35,402 nucleotides of DNA, taken from a virus. The stretch spans positions 1 through 35,402 of IMG/VR virus record IMGVR_UViG_3300025120_000221, one strand, 5' to 3'. The notes under the pieces were generated by a model. That model had not been told where the DNA came from. It searched no databases and was given only the letters and a program-made list of their open reading frames with translations. This document shows, piece by piece, positions 21,953 to 29,576 of the stretch (within the stretch, counting starts at the first letter, position 1; every line of letters starts with the position of its first letter). The position numbers and the translations under genes were made by a program.

Positions 21953-23040
21953 TTAGACATCATTATCTTCTGCATATAGTTACCAACATTCTGCATTTCT
22001 TCGGTGGCTATATGCTCTCTAGTTTTACGGTAACGCTCAGTAGCCTTAATGCTTTTATGTCCCATAAGAGTCTTCACATCTTCAATCTTCATTTGCTCAC
22101 CTGCCATAGTACCAAAGTTATGTCTTAGATCGTGGAACGTCACATCTGGACATCCCGCAGCTTTTCTAATTTTGTTCCAAGTATGGAACGGATATTTAAC
22201 ACCAAGTATTGTTTCGCTGTTTCTATCGCAAGAGTTAATGATTGCCATAGCTTGATTGTTTAGATGTATTACTCTTGGCTTACCTTGGTAGTCTGTCTTA
22301 TGTTCTTGCAAGACTAATTTATTACCATCAAGATCAGACCACTTAGCACTACCAATTTCGCTAACACATCTACCACCAGTCAAGATACATAGCCTTATAT
22401 ACTTGATAGAATTTAAGTGTCGCTCATGTGTTTGTGACTCTATGATATTGATCTGCTTATTTATTTCAGCGAACTCTTTATCTGTTAAAGGCCTATCACG
22501 TTGCATCTCAGGGTTCTTTTTAACGTACTTTGCAGGATTATACTTAACTAAAGACAATCTAATGCTGTTCTCAAACACAGAACTAATCAATTGCACCACT
22601 CTATTAGCTTGATACTTAGCTCTCTTACTTACTGCAATATGTAGCTTAGTTATATCACCAGTCTCAACGCTTTCTAGTTTCATCTTACCTAAAGTATTCT
22701 TAACATCTCTATCCCACATACGTCTTGGCTCACCATCTATCTTGCCATCCTTCATCTCTACGCACTTCTTATTATTGTTGAACAAGTCTTCTAGCTTTAA
22801 CTCAAACGCCTGGTTTAAGGTATAAGCATCAGCTTCTACTTTCTTTGCTTCTAATGGATCAATGCCTTGAGCTACTTCACCAAGTATCTTTTGTGCTTTG
22901 TTTCTTGCAACACCAATCAAGACATCTTTACTTGCTATCTTCATCTCTCTGGTCTTCTTGTTGTACCTATAATGCAGATAATAACCTGTCTTATATATCT
23001 TTAATGCGCTCACTTGTTTATCAGTCTGGTATCTTGCCAT
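21949..23040 (-). CDS. int: Tyrosine recombinase integrase
   Basis: The 363-aa protein has all catalytic residues: R224 (TGGRCVSEI), K248 (QEHKTD), H303 and R306 (FHDLRHNFGT), H328 (LMGHKS) and Y337 (ERYRK). The N-terminus (KIYKTGYYLHYRYNKKTREM, DPLEAKK) is the arm-binding domain of P4-like integrases, followed by a core-binding SAM-like region. A good site (GAGGAGCAAAGC) precedes the ATG. A candidate attP with arm sites lies directly upstream. It shows the phage is temperate. Confidence 0.93.
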   Translation of the reverse strand: MARYQTDKQVSALKIYKTGYYLHYRYNKKTREMKIASKDVLIGVARNKAQKILGEVAQGIDPLEAKKVEADAYTLNQAFELKLEDLFNNNKKCVEMKDGKIDGEPRRMWDRDVKNTLGKMKLESVETGDITKLHIAVSKRAKYQANRVVQLISSVFENSIRLSLVKYNPAKYVKKNPEMQRDRPLTDKEFAEINKQINIIESQTHERHLNSIKYIRLCILTGGRCVSEIGSAKWSDLDGNKLVLQEHKTDYQGKPRVIHLNNQAMAIINSCDRNSETILGVKYPFHTWNKIRKAAGCPDVTFHDLRHNFGTMAGEQMKIEDVKTLMGHKSIKATERYRKTREHIATEEMQNVGNYMQKIMMSN

Positions 23041-23122
23041 GCTTTGCTCCTCGTTTATCCATCCGTGTTTTATCCGTCTTTTGACTGCGGATTGATGTGT
23101 ATTTCTGTTACCTATTCAGTAG

Positions 23123-23152
23123 ATTATAAATTGAATCTTGTAAAGAAAACAA
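23123..23152 (-). promoter_or_regulatory. Promoter candidate for int
   Basis: On the - strand: perfect -10 TATAAT (23128-23123), 18-bp spacer, TTGTTT (23152-23147). The -35 overlaps an inverted repeat CTTGT...ACAAG that could be an operator. It lies inside the candidate attP, so integration may change what lies upstream of it. Confidence 0.5.
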
Positions 23153-23200
23153 GGGTTTTTAGTAATAAAAAGTAATGATGTGAAATTGTGTGATGGCTTT

Positions 23201-23236
23201 AAAACATAGTGCGCTACCAGGCTGCGCTACTCCCCG
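23201..23236 (-). other. 5' half of a tRNA-Pro-like sequence (attP core)
   Basis: On the - strand: CGGGGAG (acceptor), TA, GCGC-AGCCTGGTA-GCGC (D arm), A, CTATG (anticodon stem), TTTT. The D arm equals that of bacterial tRNA-Pro. Similarity ends in the anticodon loop; the 3' half does not follow. It begins 5 bp beyond the stop of the nuclease gene at 23242. Confidence 0.75.
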
Positions 23237-23241
23237 AACTG

Positions 23242-23721
23242 TTAAATAACCGCTAATTCCTTGGGTTTTTTAAGAGGTGCGTCATGGACAGATATACCCA
23301 TCCGAGTTATATCCGAGTTAATTATTGCATCCATAGCCTCTTTAAAATTCTCTATTGAATCAGTGGTTTTCATAATTTCGTCCTTTATCGTTATTTGTGT
23401 AGTTTTACAATCAGAAAAGGCTCGGAAGCATACAGTCTGGTACTTAAGATTAACCATTGCGATTATATCTATTTGATTTTTTTTATAATGTCTTCCCGTT
23501 GCATTCTTGCCTTTACGAATATCAAATCGCCAGTTCTTTTGTGTCTTTTCTATATGGGTAACTGTCTTAACTTGACAGCGATACATTTTGTTTTCCCATT
23601 CAAAGATTACGTCAGTATGAGAACCATGAGGCAAAACTGTTACAGTATCGGTTTCTCTTGCTATCACTGAGCAAGTTAGGTATTCGCCACTCCTACCTAT
23701 TCTCTCCGTTGCTCGTGTCAT
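23242..23721 (-). CDS. PD-(D/E)XK endonuclease-like protein (PDDEXK_5-like)
   Basis: The protein is 159 aa, with RIGRSGEYLTCSVIARETD (E13), HTDVIFEW (D37) and YRCQVKTV (Q50, K52), then NQIDIIAMVNLKYQTVCF. This resembles the PDDEXK_5 group found beside phage and intron elements. It lies at the end of the long virion operon, overlapping the 1212-aa gene by 29 bp, and next to the attP core; one arm site lies within its 3' end. It could be a nicking or resolvase enzyme or a homing-type nuclease. The role is not determined. Confidence 0.7.
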   Translation of the reverse strand: MTRATERIGRSGEYLTCSVIARETDTVTVLPHGSHTDVIFEWENKMYRCQVKTVTHIEKTQKNWRFDIRKGKNATGRHYKKNQIDIIAMVNLKYQTVCFRAFSDCKTTQITIKDEIMKTTDSIENFKEAMDAIINSDITRMGISVHDAPLKKPKELAVI

Positions 23722-26700
23722 TAAATGTTTTCCAAGTAATACCCTTTTCAGCTAATAACTTTTTCATATATTTAGGCTGTCTATTAAACGCTGCTTTCTG
23801 GAACGCCTCTTCATTTATCTTATTTGCTTTTATGTAGTCATTTGCAGACTTTCTTATTTGTTGTAAGGTTTTTCTTAATAACAAATCTTTTTCTGCATTA
23901 GTCTTAGACTTATACATTGGCGATTCAACTAAAGCTCCTACGATTATCTCTACTTTTTCACCCATATATTCTGCTCTTGTCTGATCTACAATAGTGTTAC
24001 CAGAGTAAGGTAATATATCTCTTCTTTTAAATCCTAATCTATCAAACTCTCTTTCTGCTGCATTCTTTTCTTCTCTTACAGTAGCACCAGTAAGCTGTCT
24101 TACTAAAGGGCCTGGAGCATCAATCCCAGTAAAAGGTATCTGTACTGTATCTGGTCTTCCAGGATTAGCCTCCCTTGTTGGTGACTCTGATTCTGGGAAT
24201 TGTTCTTTTACAAAAGGTATATTTGTTTTTAATTGATTTGCTGTATCAGTTAAGAACTCACCAGTTGGAACAGGTCTTCTAAATTTTTGTCCTTCGAAAT
24301 CTTCGTCTAGGTAAAATCTTCCAGCATCTATAAAGTCACCAAACATTCTTACTGGTGTTAAATAACCACCAAGAACATTAGAAGTATAATCAGAAAAAAA
24401 CTTATTAATTTTTTCTTCCGTATCTAATTCAGACATTCCATCTATAACATTTTGTACCAACTGAATACTAGCACCAGCTCTAAACTGTGCGCCTGTTAGT
24501 CCTTGTAAAACATCTTTGGCATCTGGGCCGCCTCTTCCACTTTCATTTCTAACAATCATATCAGCAACTAAAAGGTAAGGTGTTAATGGAAAGTATGGTC
24601 GCATATCTACAGTCTTACCAGATGATGTTTCCACCTCATACCATTTGTGATCTTCTGATCCTTTTCTTTTCATCTCTACGGCTGTAAGCAATAAGGTTGT
24701 TCCTACTACCGCTTGAGATAAAGTTTTATAATCACCAGCTTTTAATTTAGCAATTTCTCCAGGAGTTAATAGAGAAGCAAATCCTGCTGGACTATGCTTA
24801 AACTGGAATGCAAGTGCGTTAGCTATAAACCTAGGAAAAGGTATTACACCAGTTAAAAGAAATGGTGCTTTATTAACAACATCAACAAGACCTTTAACAA
24901 TAGGTATTTCTGGAGTTTTTGAATAAGTAAAATACAAAGCATCGTCAACTGCTTTTTCTATATCAGCCTTGTTTACATATTTTAAAAGATCATCACTTAT
25001 ACCAGCTTCATTTATATCTATTCCCTTTTTTAATAAAACATCAGTAATAGTGTTTGCGAATATTGCCCTTCTATACCAGTAATCTTGCATCCTATTAAAT
25101 ACATTTAATCCATCAGTAACTTTTTGACCAACTTTTAACACTCTAGCAGAATTAGTTGTTTGTGATGCGTCTGTTACATCTGAAGAATATCTGGTATATA
25201 AATTTTCTGCATCATTAACATAATGTTTAGTTAATAAGTCTGTTAAATCTTTGGCTTGTTTTTTATTTTTTGTTAAATTTAAAATTAACTCAAATGATCT
25301 AGCATAATTAACAGGAGCTTCTTCAGCACCAAAAGCCTTTCTTACAGGATTGAAAGTTTGCTTTAATGTGTTGTCAAATAAATCTATTAATGTGTGCATA
25401 CCAACCCTACCAAACTGTGCTGAGTTGTTACGCATTGCTGTAGATATTTGGCTAACCAATAAACCCCTTCTTATGTTGTCGGCTTGTTTTATGAAGCTAG
25501 ATAACTTTGATGTCCAAGTTTCAGGTTTTGCTGTCTTTCCTATTTTTTCTGATAAATTTGCTATTGCCCTACTAACAGCACTAAGTTTTTGCATACGTCT
25601 TGCTGAGTCTGCAATGCTTCCTCTAAATAATTGTGATAATTCTTCAAAAGTAATATCGTTTCTTTTTAATACAGGCTCTAATTTTTCACGAGCAGCAGGG
25701 TTTTTTTCTGCTTGAAATATTACTTCCTCTAACTGATCTGATATTTTAACTTCTGGATTTCTTGGTATTTGCAAGTCATCCATTATCTTAACACCAACTT
25801 CAACCAGTCTATTGTTAAGGTCTACTGTTGTATCAGTTTGAAAGTCTTTGCCATCTGGATTATCAATAACATCATCTGCTTTAACTTTATTAATGTTACC
25901 GCCTTCTGCTGCTACAAACTCATCTGCTAAAGCATCTTGTTCTTTATAGAAAGATTTAGGTTCAATTGGTCTTGGAGGTATTTCGTTATTGATAACATCA
26001 CTATAGGTTTGGCGCACATCATCATCAGACATTCCTCTATAGTCTATATTAAAATCATCTAAAGTTTGTCTGATTGTTCTTGCTTCTTCTGTCTGTCTTT
26101 CCCAGTTGCTTAATAGTAATTGATCGTCTTGATGCACCCTGTCTGTTTGCAAATCATCTATTATTCTGTTTGTAAAATCTGGCACTTCACCATCAAATGT
26201 TTGCAACTCTGGAAGAAATCCATCTTCTTGCATGGCTTCTTGTATCTGGTCAAAGTCTGTAAAGCCTCTTGAGTTTTTTGGTGCTAAATATTTAGAAGTA
26301 ATAATCCCTTTATCACTTTCTAAGATTTGCTCTAGCTCACCCATTCTTGAGAAGTCTCTGCTTATTGCTCCGCCTTCAATATAACTTTTAGCAGTTCTTA
26401 CTTTTGGCTTTTTAGGTGTCTTTAATATTTCTGGAATCTTTGTGCTTTTAGGTTTAGCAGTTTCTACTTTAGGTGTAACAACCTCTGGAGCTATTGGTAT
26501 TTCTAATTTAGGTTGAGGTACGTCTACTCTTGGGCCAACCATATCTGTTGGGCCAACCATTTCGTTTACTTGTACTGGTACTTTGTTTTTATTTTTAAAA
26601 TATGAAGCAGCACTACCTATAGTGCCACCTAATCCAGCACCCAATCCAGCACCAAGTCCAGCAGCCTTTGCTGATTGTCCTAACTCAAAACCTTCTTGTT

Positions 26701-27331
26701 GACCAGACATTACCCTGGCTGATTGTCTTAGTGCGTTATCAACTGTTGAATAAGCAGCACCCTCTATAGCTCCTATCTTTGCTCCTTGTTTTGCGCCTTG
26801 TTTAACAAGTTCTTTTATACCTTGTTTTGCTGTTGCCTTTGCTCCCTCTCTTGCAGCCAAACCAGCTCCAAAAGTTCCTATACCTACATAAGTAGTTGGA
26901 TCAGCAGCAAGTCCTTTTATTAATCTTCCAGTACCAGCAACACTGGTTTTCTTATTGTCATACATATCCATCAAGGTAACGAAATCTTCTCGTTGTTGCT
27001 GGTTTGCATTTGTTTTTAGATCAAGAGCTTCTTTACCCATTTTGGGTATATTGTAATTAAACCAACCCATGTATCTTAGGGCATAGTCTGCATACTGTTT
27101 GTCGGAGTTTAGCTTTTTAACTTCTTCAGAATTTCTACCTTCATTCCACTCATAGATATTTTTAGCAGCTCTGATCCATTCTGGATTTTCTTTTAATTCT
27201 GATTCAGATAGTTTTTGTGGAGAGCTAGATTGCTCTAAAGGAACAAATTTAGATTTGTATTCCTCTATAGGAATAAACTTTGTATCTTTTTTTTCTTTAG
27301 GCTTGTATTCTTCTATAGGAACAAATGGCAT
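23693..27331 (-). CDS. Large internal virion / DNA ejection protein
   Basis: The protein is 1212 aa. The N-terminus has three imperfect repeats (FVPIEEYKP, FIPIEEYKS, FVPLEQ). Residues about 130-240 are rich in G and A with amphipathic stretches (AGTGRLIKGLAADPTTYVGI, LGAGLGAGLGGTIGSAASYF) that could enter membranes. A long helical centre and a C-terminal domain (DRLGFKRRDILPYSGNTI) follow. Such very large proteins near the end of the tail cluster are typical of ejected core proteins of marine podoviruses. No lytic transglycosylase motif was recognised, so cell-wall cutting may be absent or divergent. Confidence 0.75.
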   Translation of the reverse strand: MPFVPIEEYKPKEKKDTKFIPIEEYKSKFVPLEQSSSPQKLSESELKENPEWIRAAKNIYEWNEGRNSEEVKKLNSDKQYADYALRYMGWFNYNIPKMGKEALDLKTNANQQQREDFVTLMDMYDNKKTSVAGTGRLIKGLAADPTTYVGIGTFGAGLAAREGAKATAKQGIKELVKQGAKQGAKIGAIEGAAYSTVDNALRQSARVMSGQQEGFELGQSAKAAGLGAGLGAGLGGTIGSAASYFKNKNKVPVQVNEMVGPTDMVGPRVDVPQPKLEIPIAPEVVTPKVETAKPKSTKIPEILKTPKKPKVRTAKSYIEGGAISRDFSRMGELEQILESDKGIITSKYLAPKNSRGFTDFDQIQEAMQEDGFLPELQTFDGEVPDFTNRIIDDLQTDRVHQDDQLLLSNWERQTEEARTIRQTLDDFNIDYRGMSDDDVRQTYSDVINNEIPPRPIEPKSFYKEQDALADEFVAAEGGNINKVKADDVIDNPDGKDFQTDTTVDLNNRLVEVGVKIMDDLQIPRNPEVKISDQLEEVIFQAEKNPAAREKLEPVLKRNDITFEELSQLFRGSIADSARRMQKLSAVSRAIANLSEKIGKTAKPETWTSKLSSFIKQADNIRRGLLVSQISTAMRNNSAQFGRVGMHTLIDLFDNTLKQTFNPVRKAFGAEEAPVNYARSFELILNLTKNKKQAKDLTDLLTKHYVNDAENLYTRYSSDVTDASQTTNSARVLKVGQKVTDGLNVFNRMQDYWYRRAIFANTITDVLLKKGIDINEAGISDDLLKYVNKADIEKAVDDALYFTYSKTPEIPIVKGLVDVVNKAPFLLTGVIPFPRFIANALAFQFKHSPAGFASLLTPGEIAKLKAGDYKTLSQAVVGTTLLLTAVEMKRKGSEDHKWYEVETSSGKTVDMRPYFPLTPYLLVADMIVRNESGRGGPDAKDVLQGLTGAQFRAGASIQLVQNVIDGMSELDTEEKINKFFSDYTSNVLGGYLTPVRMFGDFIDAGRFYLDEDFEGQKFRRPVPTGEFLTDTANQLKTNIPFVKEQFPESESPTREANPGRPDTVQIPFTGIDAPGPLVRQLTGATVREEKNAAEREFDRLGFKRRDILPYSGNTIVDQTRAEYMGEKVEIIVGALVESPMYKSKTNAEKDLLLRKTLQQIRKSANDYIKANKINEEAFQKAAFNRQPKYMKKLLAEKGITWKTFNDTSNGENR

Positions 27332-27336
27332 TTTTA

Positions 27337-28131
27337 TTAATCCTGGAATACATATTCTTTACCACCATTTACATATACCTTGCTTCCATCTGAATTTGTT
27401 TTTAAATAAGTGTATGTTTTGTTATTTTCTGTAATAGTTTTTTGTATTTCATCACCGCCACCAGAGTCACCAACAAGCATACTAGCGAGTGCTTGGTCAA
27501 GAGACAAGACTCCTTGATTATTCAAATCATTGTTATAAAAATCTTTTTTTTGCTGAGTTAATTTAGGACTCTCAATACCTTCATTCATTACAATTCTTTT
27601 AATATTAGCAACTTCTTCTTTATATATATCTGCTTCTGACTGTTCTTCTTTTACTGTTATGTTAGGAAACATCCTTGTGCCATCATCTACAAAATATCTA
27701 TAGCCATCTTTAGCTACATAAGAATCTCTTTTTGCAGGCTTTGGAATATCCATACCAAATAGTTGGTTCATTCTAATTGCACCTGCTAATTCAGGATTTT
27801 GTTTTATAAATAATTCTTGATCTCTTTCAAACTGCTCCTTTTTCATTAGAGCTTGTGCTTCTTTCTGCCTAGCTTCTTGCTCTGCTTTTCTTTGTGCTAG
27901 TCTGTTTGAGAACATCATAGACTGTTGATAGTTACCAGATTGGTTTGCATTAACCATACGAAGAGTATCAGCAAAGTTTTTTAACTTCATTGATTTTTCG
28001 GCTCTTGCTCTCTCTTCCTCTTCTAGTTTTTTTTGTTCGTTGATAGGTGATATGTTTATAATTGGATCATCTATGTTATTTGGTTTTGCCTTAAGCAAAC
28101 TAAACGGATTGTTAAACTCTGATATTGCCAT
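27337..28131 (-). CDS. Virion-associated coiled-coil protein (ejection protein candidate)
   Basis: The protein is 264 aa. N-terminal FNNPFSLLKAKPN, a long charged coiled coil (KLEEEERARAEKSMKLKNFA and KAEQEARQKEAQALMKKEQF), then KRDSYVAKDGYRYFVDDGTR and a beta-like C-terminus (KTYTYLKTNSDGSKVYVNGG). It lies 5 bp upstream of the 1212-aa gene and overlaps its predecessor (TAATG). Clusters of three such genes correspond to the internal proteins ejected with DNA in podoviruses. Function is inferred from position and composition. Confidence 0.65.
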   Translation of the reverse strand: MAISEFNNPFSLLKAKPNNIDDPIINISPINEQKKLEEEERARAEKSMKLKNFADTLRMVNANQSGNYQQSMMFSNRLAQRKAEQEARQKEAQALMKKEQFERDQELFIKQNPELAGAIRMNQLFGMDIPKPAKRDSYVAKDGYRYFVDDGTRMFPNITVKEEQSEADIYKEEVANIKRIVMNEGIESPKLTQQKKDFYNNDLNNQGVLSLDQALASMLVGDSGGGDEIQKTITENNKTYTYLKTNSDGSKVYVNGGKEYVFQD

Positions 28132-28979
28132 TATTTACCTTCACCATAAAATGTGTCGTAGATATCAGCCGCATCACCTATTCTTCCAAGTAAACCTTGA
28201 TTGGTTGATGATGTATTTGTCATGCCTGGTGTTCCACCGAATACAGCACCAGATAATAAGCCTAACTGTTGAGGGCCATAATTTATGCCTCTCATAAACT
28301 CGCCATAGTTTGCATCTAGTCCAGCTTGTCCTAGTCCTTGTTGCTGGTTTCCAATACCAGACATTAAACCTAATCCTCTGTATTGATCTGCTAACTGATT
28401 ACCAAACAAACCAGCTCTAAAGTTTCTGTCGCCCATTGCTAGGTTTGCCGCGTTGTTAAATCCAGACTGTCTTAAGTTACCAGCAGTTCTACCTGCTACA
28501 TCTGCAAATTTTTTGTTTGTTTCTGATTCAAGCAATGCTGAACGAGAGCCACCAAAAGCACCTCTGCCTATTGCTGCATCTTGATCGCTTTGTATTTGCA
28601 TCTGTCTTGCATCATTAAGATCGCCAAGTGTGTTATTAATAACTTGTTCGTTATAAGGATTCTGAAATTGTTGTATGTTAAGTGGGCCTTGAGCTAAGTT
28701 GTTTAGTTGTCCTGTAGGATCAAAAGATAATGATCTACCAAACATGTTTCTTGTTGCATCAAAACCAGCTAGTTGGTCTGGATTAAATCCAGCTACTCTA
28801 GCACCTGTGTATGGTGTAAATGGTTGACCTGCTACGCCTTGCGCTCTGTTATATAAATCGTCATAACGTGCCTGAGTTGCTGGATCAACTGTAGATGATT
28901 GTGTTGTTTTATCACCGCCGCCTTTAATAGCTCCGTATGCGGTAGCTCCTGCTGTGATGTATGGTAATGCTGATGCCAT
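28131..28979 (-). CDS. Internal virion / DNA injection-like protein
   Basis: The protein is 282 aa. It starts with a small hydrophobic segment (ALPYITAGATAYGAIKGGGD), then G/Q/N-rich repeats (NPYNEQVINNTLGDLNDARQ, IGRGAFGGSRSALLESE, NNAANLAMGDRNFRAGLFGN). The RGAFGGSR.A motif is common in ejected phage proteins. Small residues and glutamine suggest a flexible protein able to pass the portal. It is coupled to the next gene by TAATG. Confidence 0.7.
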   Translation of the reverse strand: MASALPYITAGATAYGAIKGGGDKTTQSSTVDPATQARYDDLYNRAQGVAGQPFTPYTGARVAGFNPDQLAGFDATRNMFGRSLSFDPTGQLNNLAQGPLNIQQFQNPYNEQVINNTLGDLNDARQMQIQSDQDAAIGRGAFGGSRSALLESETNKKFADVAGRTAGNLRQSGFNNAANLAMGDRNFRAGLFGNQLADQYRGLGLMSGIGNQQQGLGQAGLDANYGEFMRGINYGPQQLGLLSGAVFGGTPGMTNTSSTNQGLLGRIGDAADIYDTFYGEGK

Positions 28980-28987
28980 AATATATC

Positions 28988-29413
28988 CTATAAGTCCTTA
29001 CTAATTAAATATTCTTGTTTAAATCCTAGGTGCTTAACTTTTCTTAACCAACCCTTACGACCACTACCAGTTATCTTGTTAATGCCGATTGACCTGGCGT
29101 ACTTCTCTATTGATTTAAACATTTCTTCTACTTCTTCATAATCTCCAGCTATACAAAGAATATGTAAGACATTTTTCTTGGGGAAAACTACGAACTCTGT
29201 AATTATAACTGTTTGTTTTCCACCCCAAATTGAGGCTATTCCATTTTCTATTTTATACTTAACATCATCAATTGTATAGGAATCTTGATAGTCAATAGCC
29301 TTTTCAATTAAGTCTTTATATTTATCAAACTGTGTCTCCCAGTCTTCTTTAGACTGTTGCTGTGGCGGAGATTGTTCCGTTGTCTGCGATACTAAGTTTA
29401 TATTTTGTTCCAT
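28988..29413 (-). CDS. GNAT-like conserved phage protein, 141 aa
   Basis: DKYKDLIEKAIDYQDSYTID, then IWGGKQTVIITEFVVFPKKN, LHILCIAGDYEEVEEMFKSI and ITGSGRKGWLRKVKHLGFKQ. The order of strands and the (S)GRKGW.R..K..GF end resemble the acetyltransferase-like small proteins found between nozzle and ejection genes in marine phages. The catalytic activity is unproven. It overlaps the 75-aa gene by 65 bp; the first ~20 residues are low complexity, and a later start cannot be excluded. Confidence 0.65.
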   Translation of the reverse strand: MEQNINLVSQTTEQSPPQQQSKEDWETQFDKYKDLIEKAIDYQDSYTIDDVKYKIENGIASIWGGKQTVIITEFVVFPKKNVLHILCIAGDYEEVEEMFKSIEKYARSIGINKITGSGRKGWLRKVKHLGFKQEYLISKDL

Positions 29414-29576
29414 TTGGACTCACCAATACGAGTTCAGTAGCGTCTACACCACTAACCTCTATTCTTTCACCTTTCTTAAATGCTAACCCGTCTCTGTACT
29501 CTATTTCAGAAATCAGATAGTTTTGATAATCTGTATCTAATACTGGCCCTGGTCTTCTTAATGCCTTTCGTGCCAT
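29349..29576 (-). CDS. Hypothetical virion-cluster protein, 75 aa
   Basis: A basic start (ARKALRRPGPVLDTDYQNY), then beta-rich (EIEYRDGLAFKKGERIEVSG, TELVLVSPNGTKYKLSI). It may be a small SH3-like or fibre-adaptor fold. The ATG overlaps the nozzle gene stop (TAATG), and the 3' end overlaps the GNAT-like gene by 65 bp. No family is recognised. Confidence 0.6.
   Translation of the reverse strand: MARKALRRPGPVLDTDYQNYLISEIEYRDGLAFKKGERIEVSGVDATELVLVSPNGTKYKLSIADNGTISATATV

Larger units (their letters stand above)
23056..23319. other. Candidate attP region with paired integrase arm sites
   Basis: Two direct copies of a 25-bp motif, 23056-23080 and 23295-23319, agree at about 20 of 25 positions. 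Each contains ATCCG twice, 11 bp apart (23061 and 23072; 23300 and 23311). Between them lies the tRNA-like core at 23201-23236. An inverted CGGAT sits at 23088-23092. Paired arm sites on both sides of a tRNA-derived core beside int is the layout of a tyrosine-integrase attP. Confidence 0.7.

Noticed and set aside
23201-23236. A complete tRNA gene
   Set aside because: Only the 5' half is present. Sequence after the anticodon loop cannot pair with CTATG, and no T arm or acceptor 3' strand follows.
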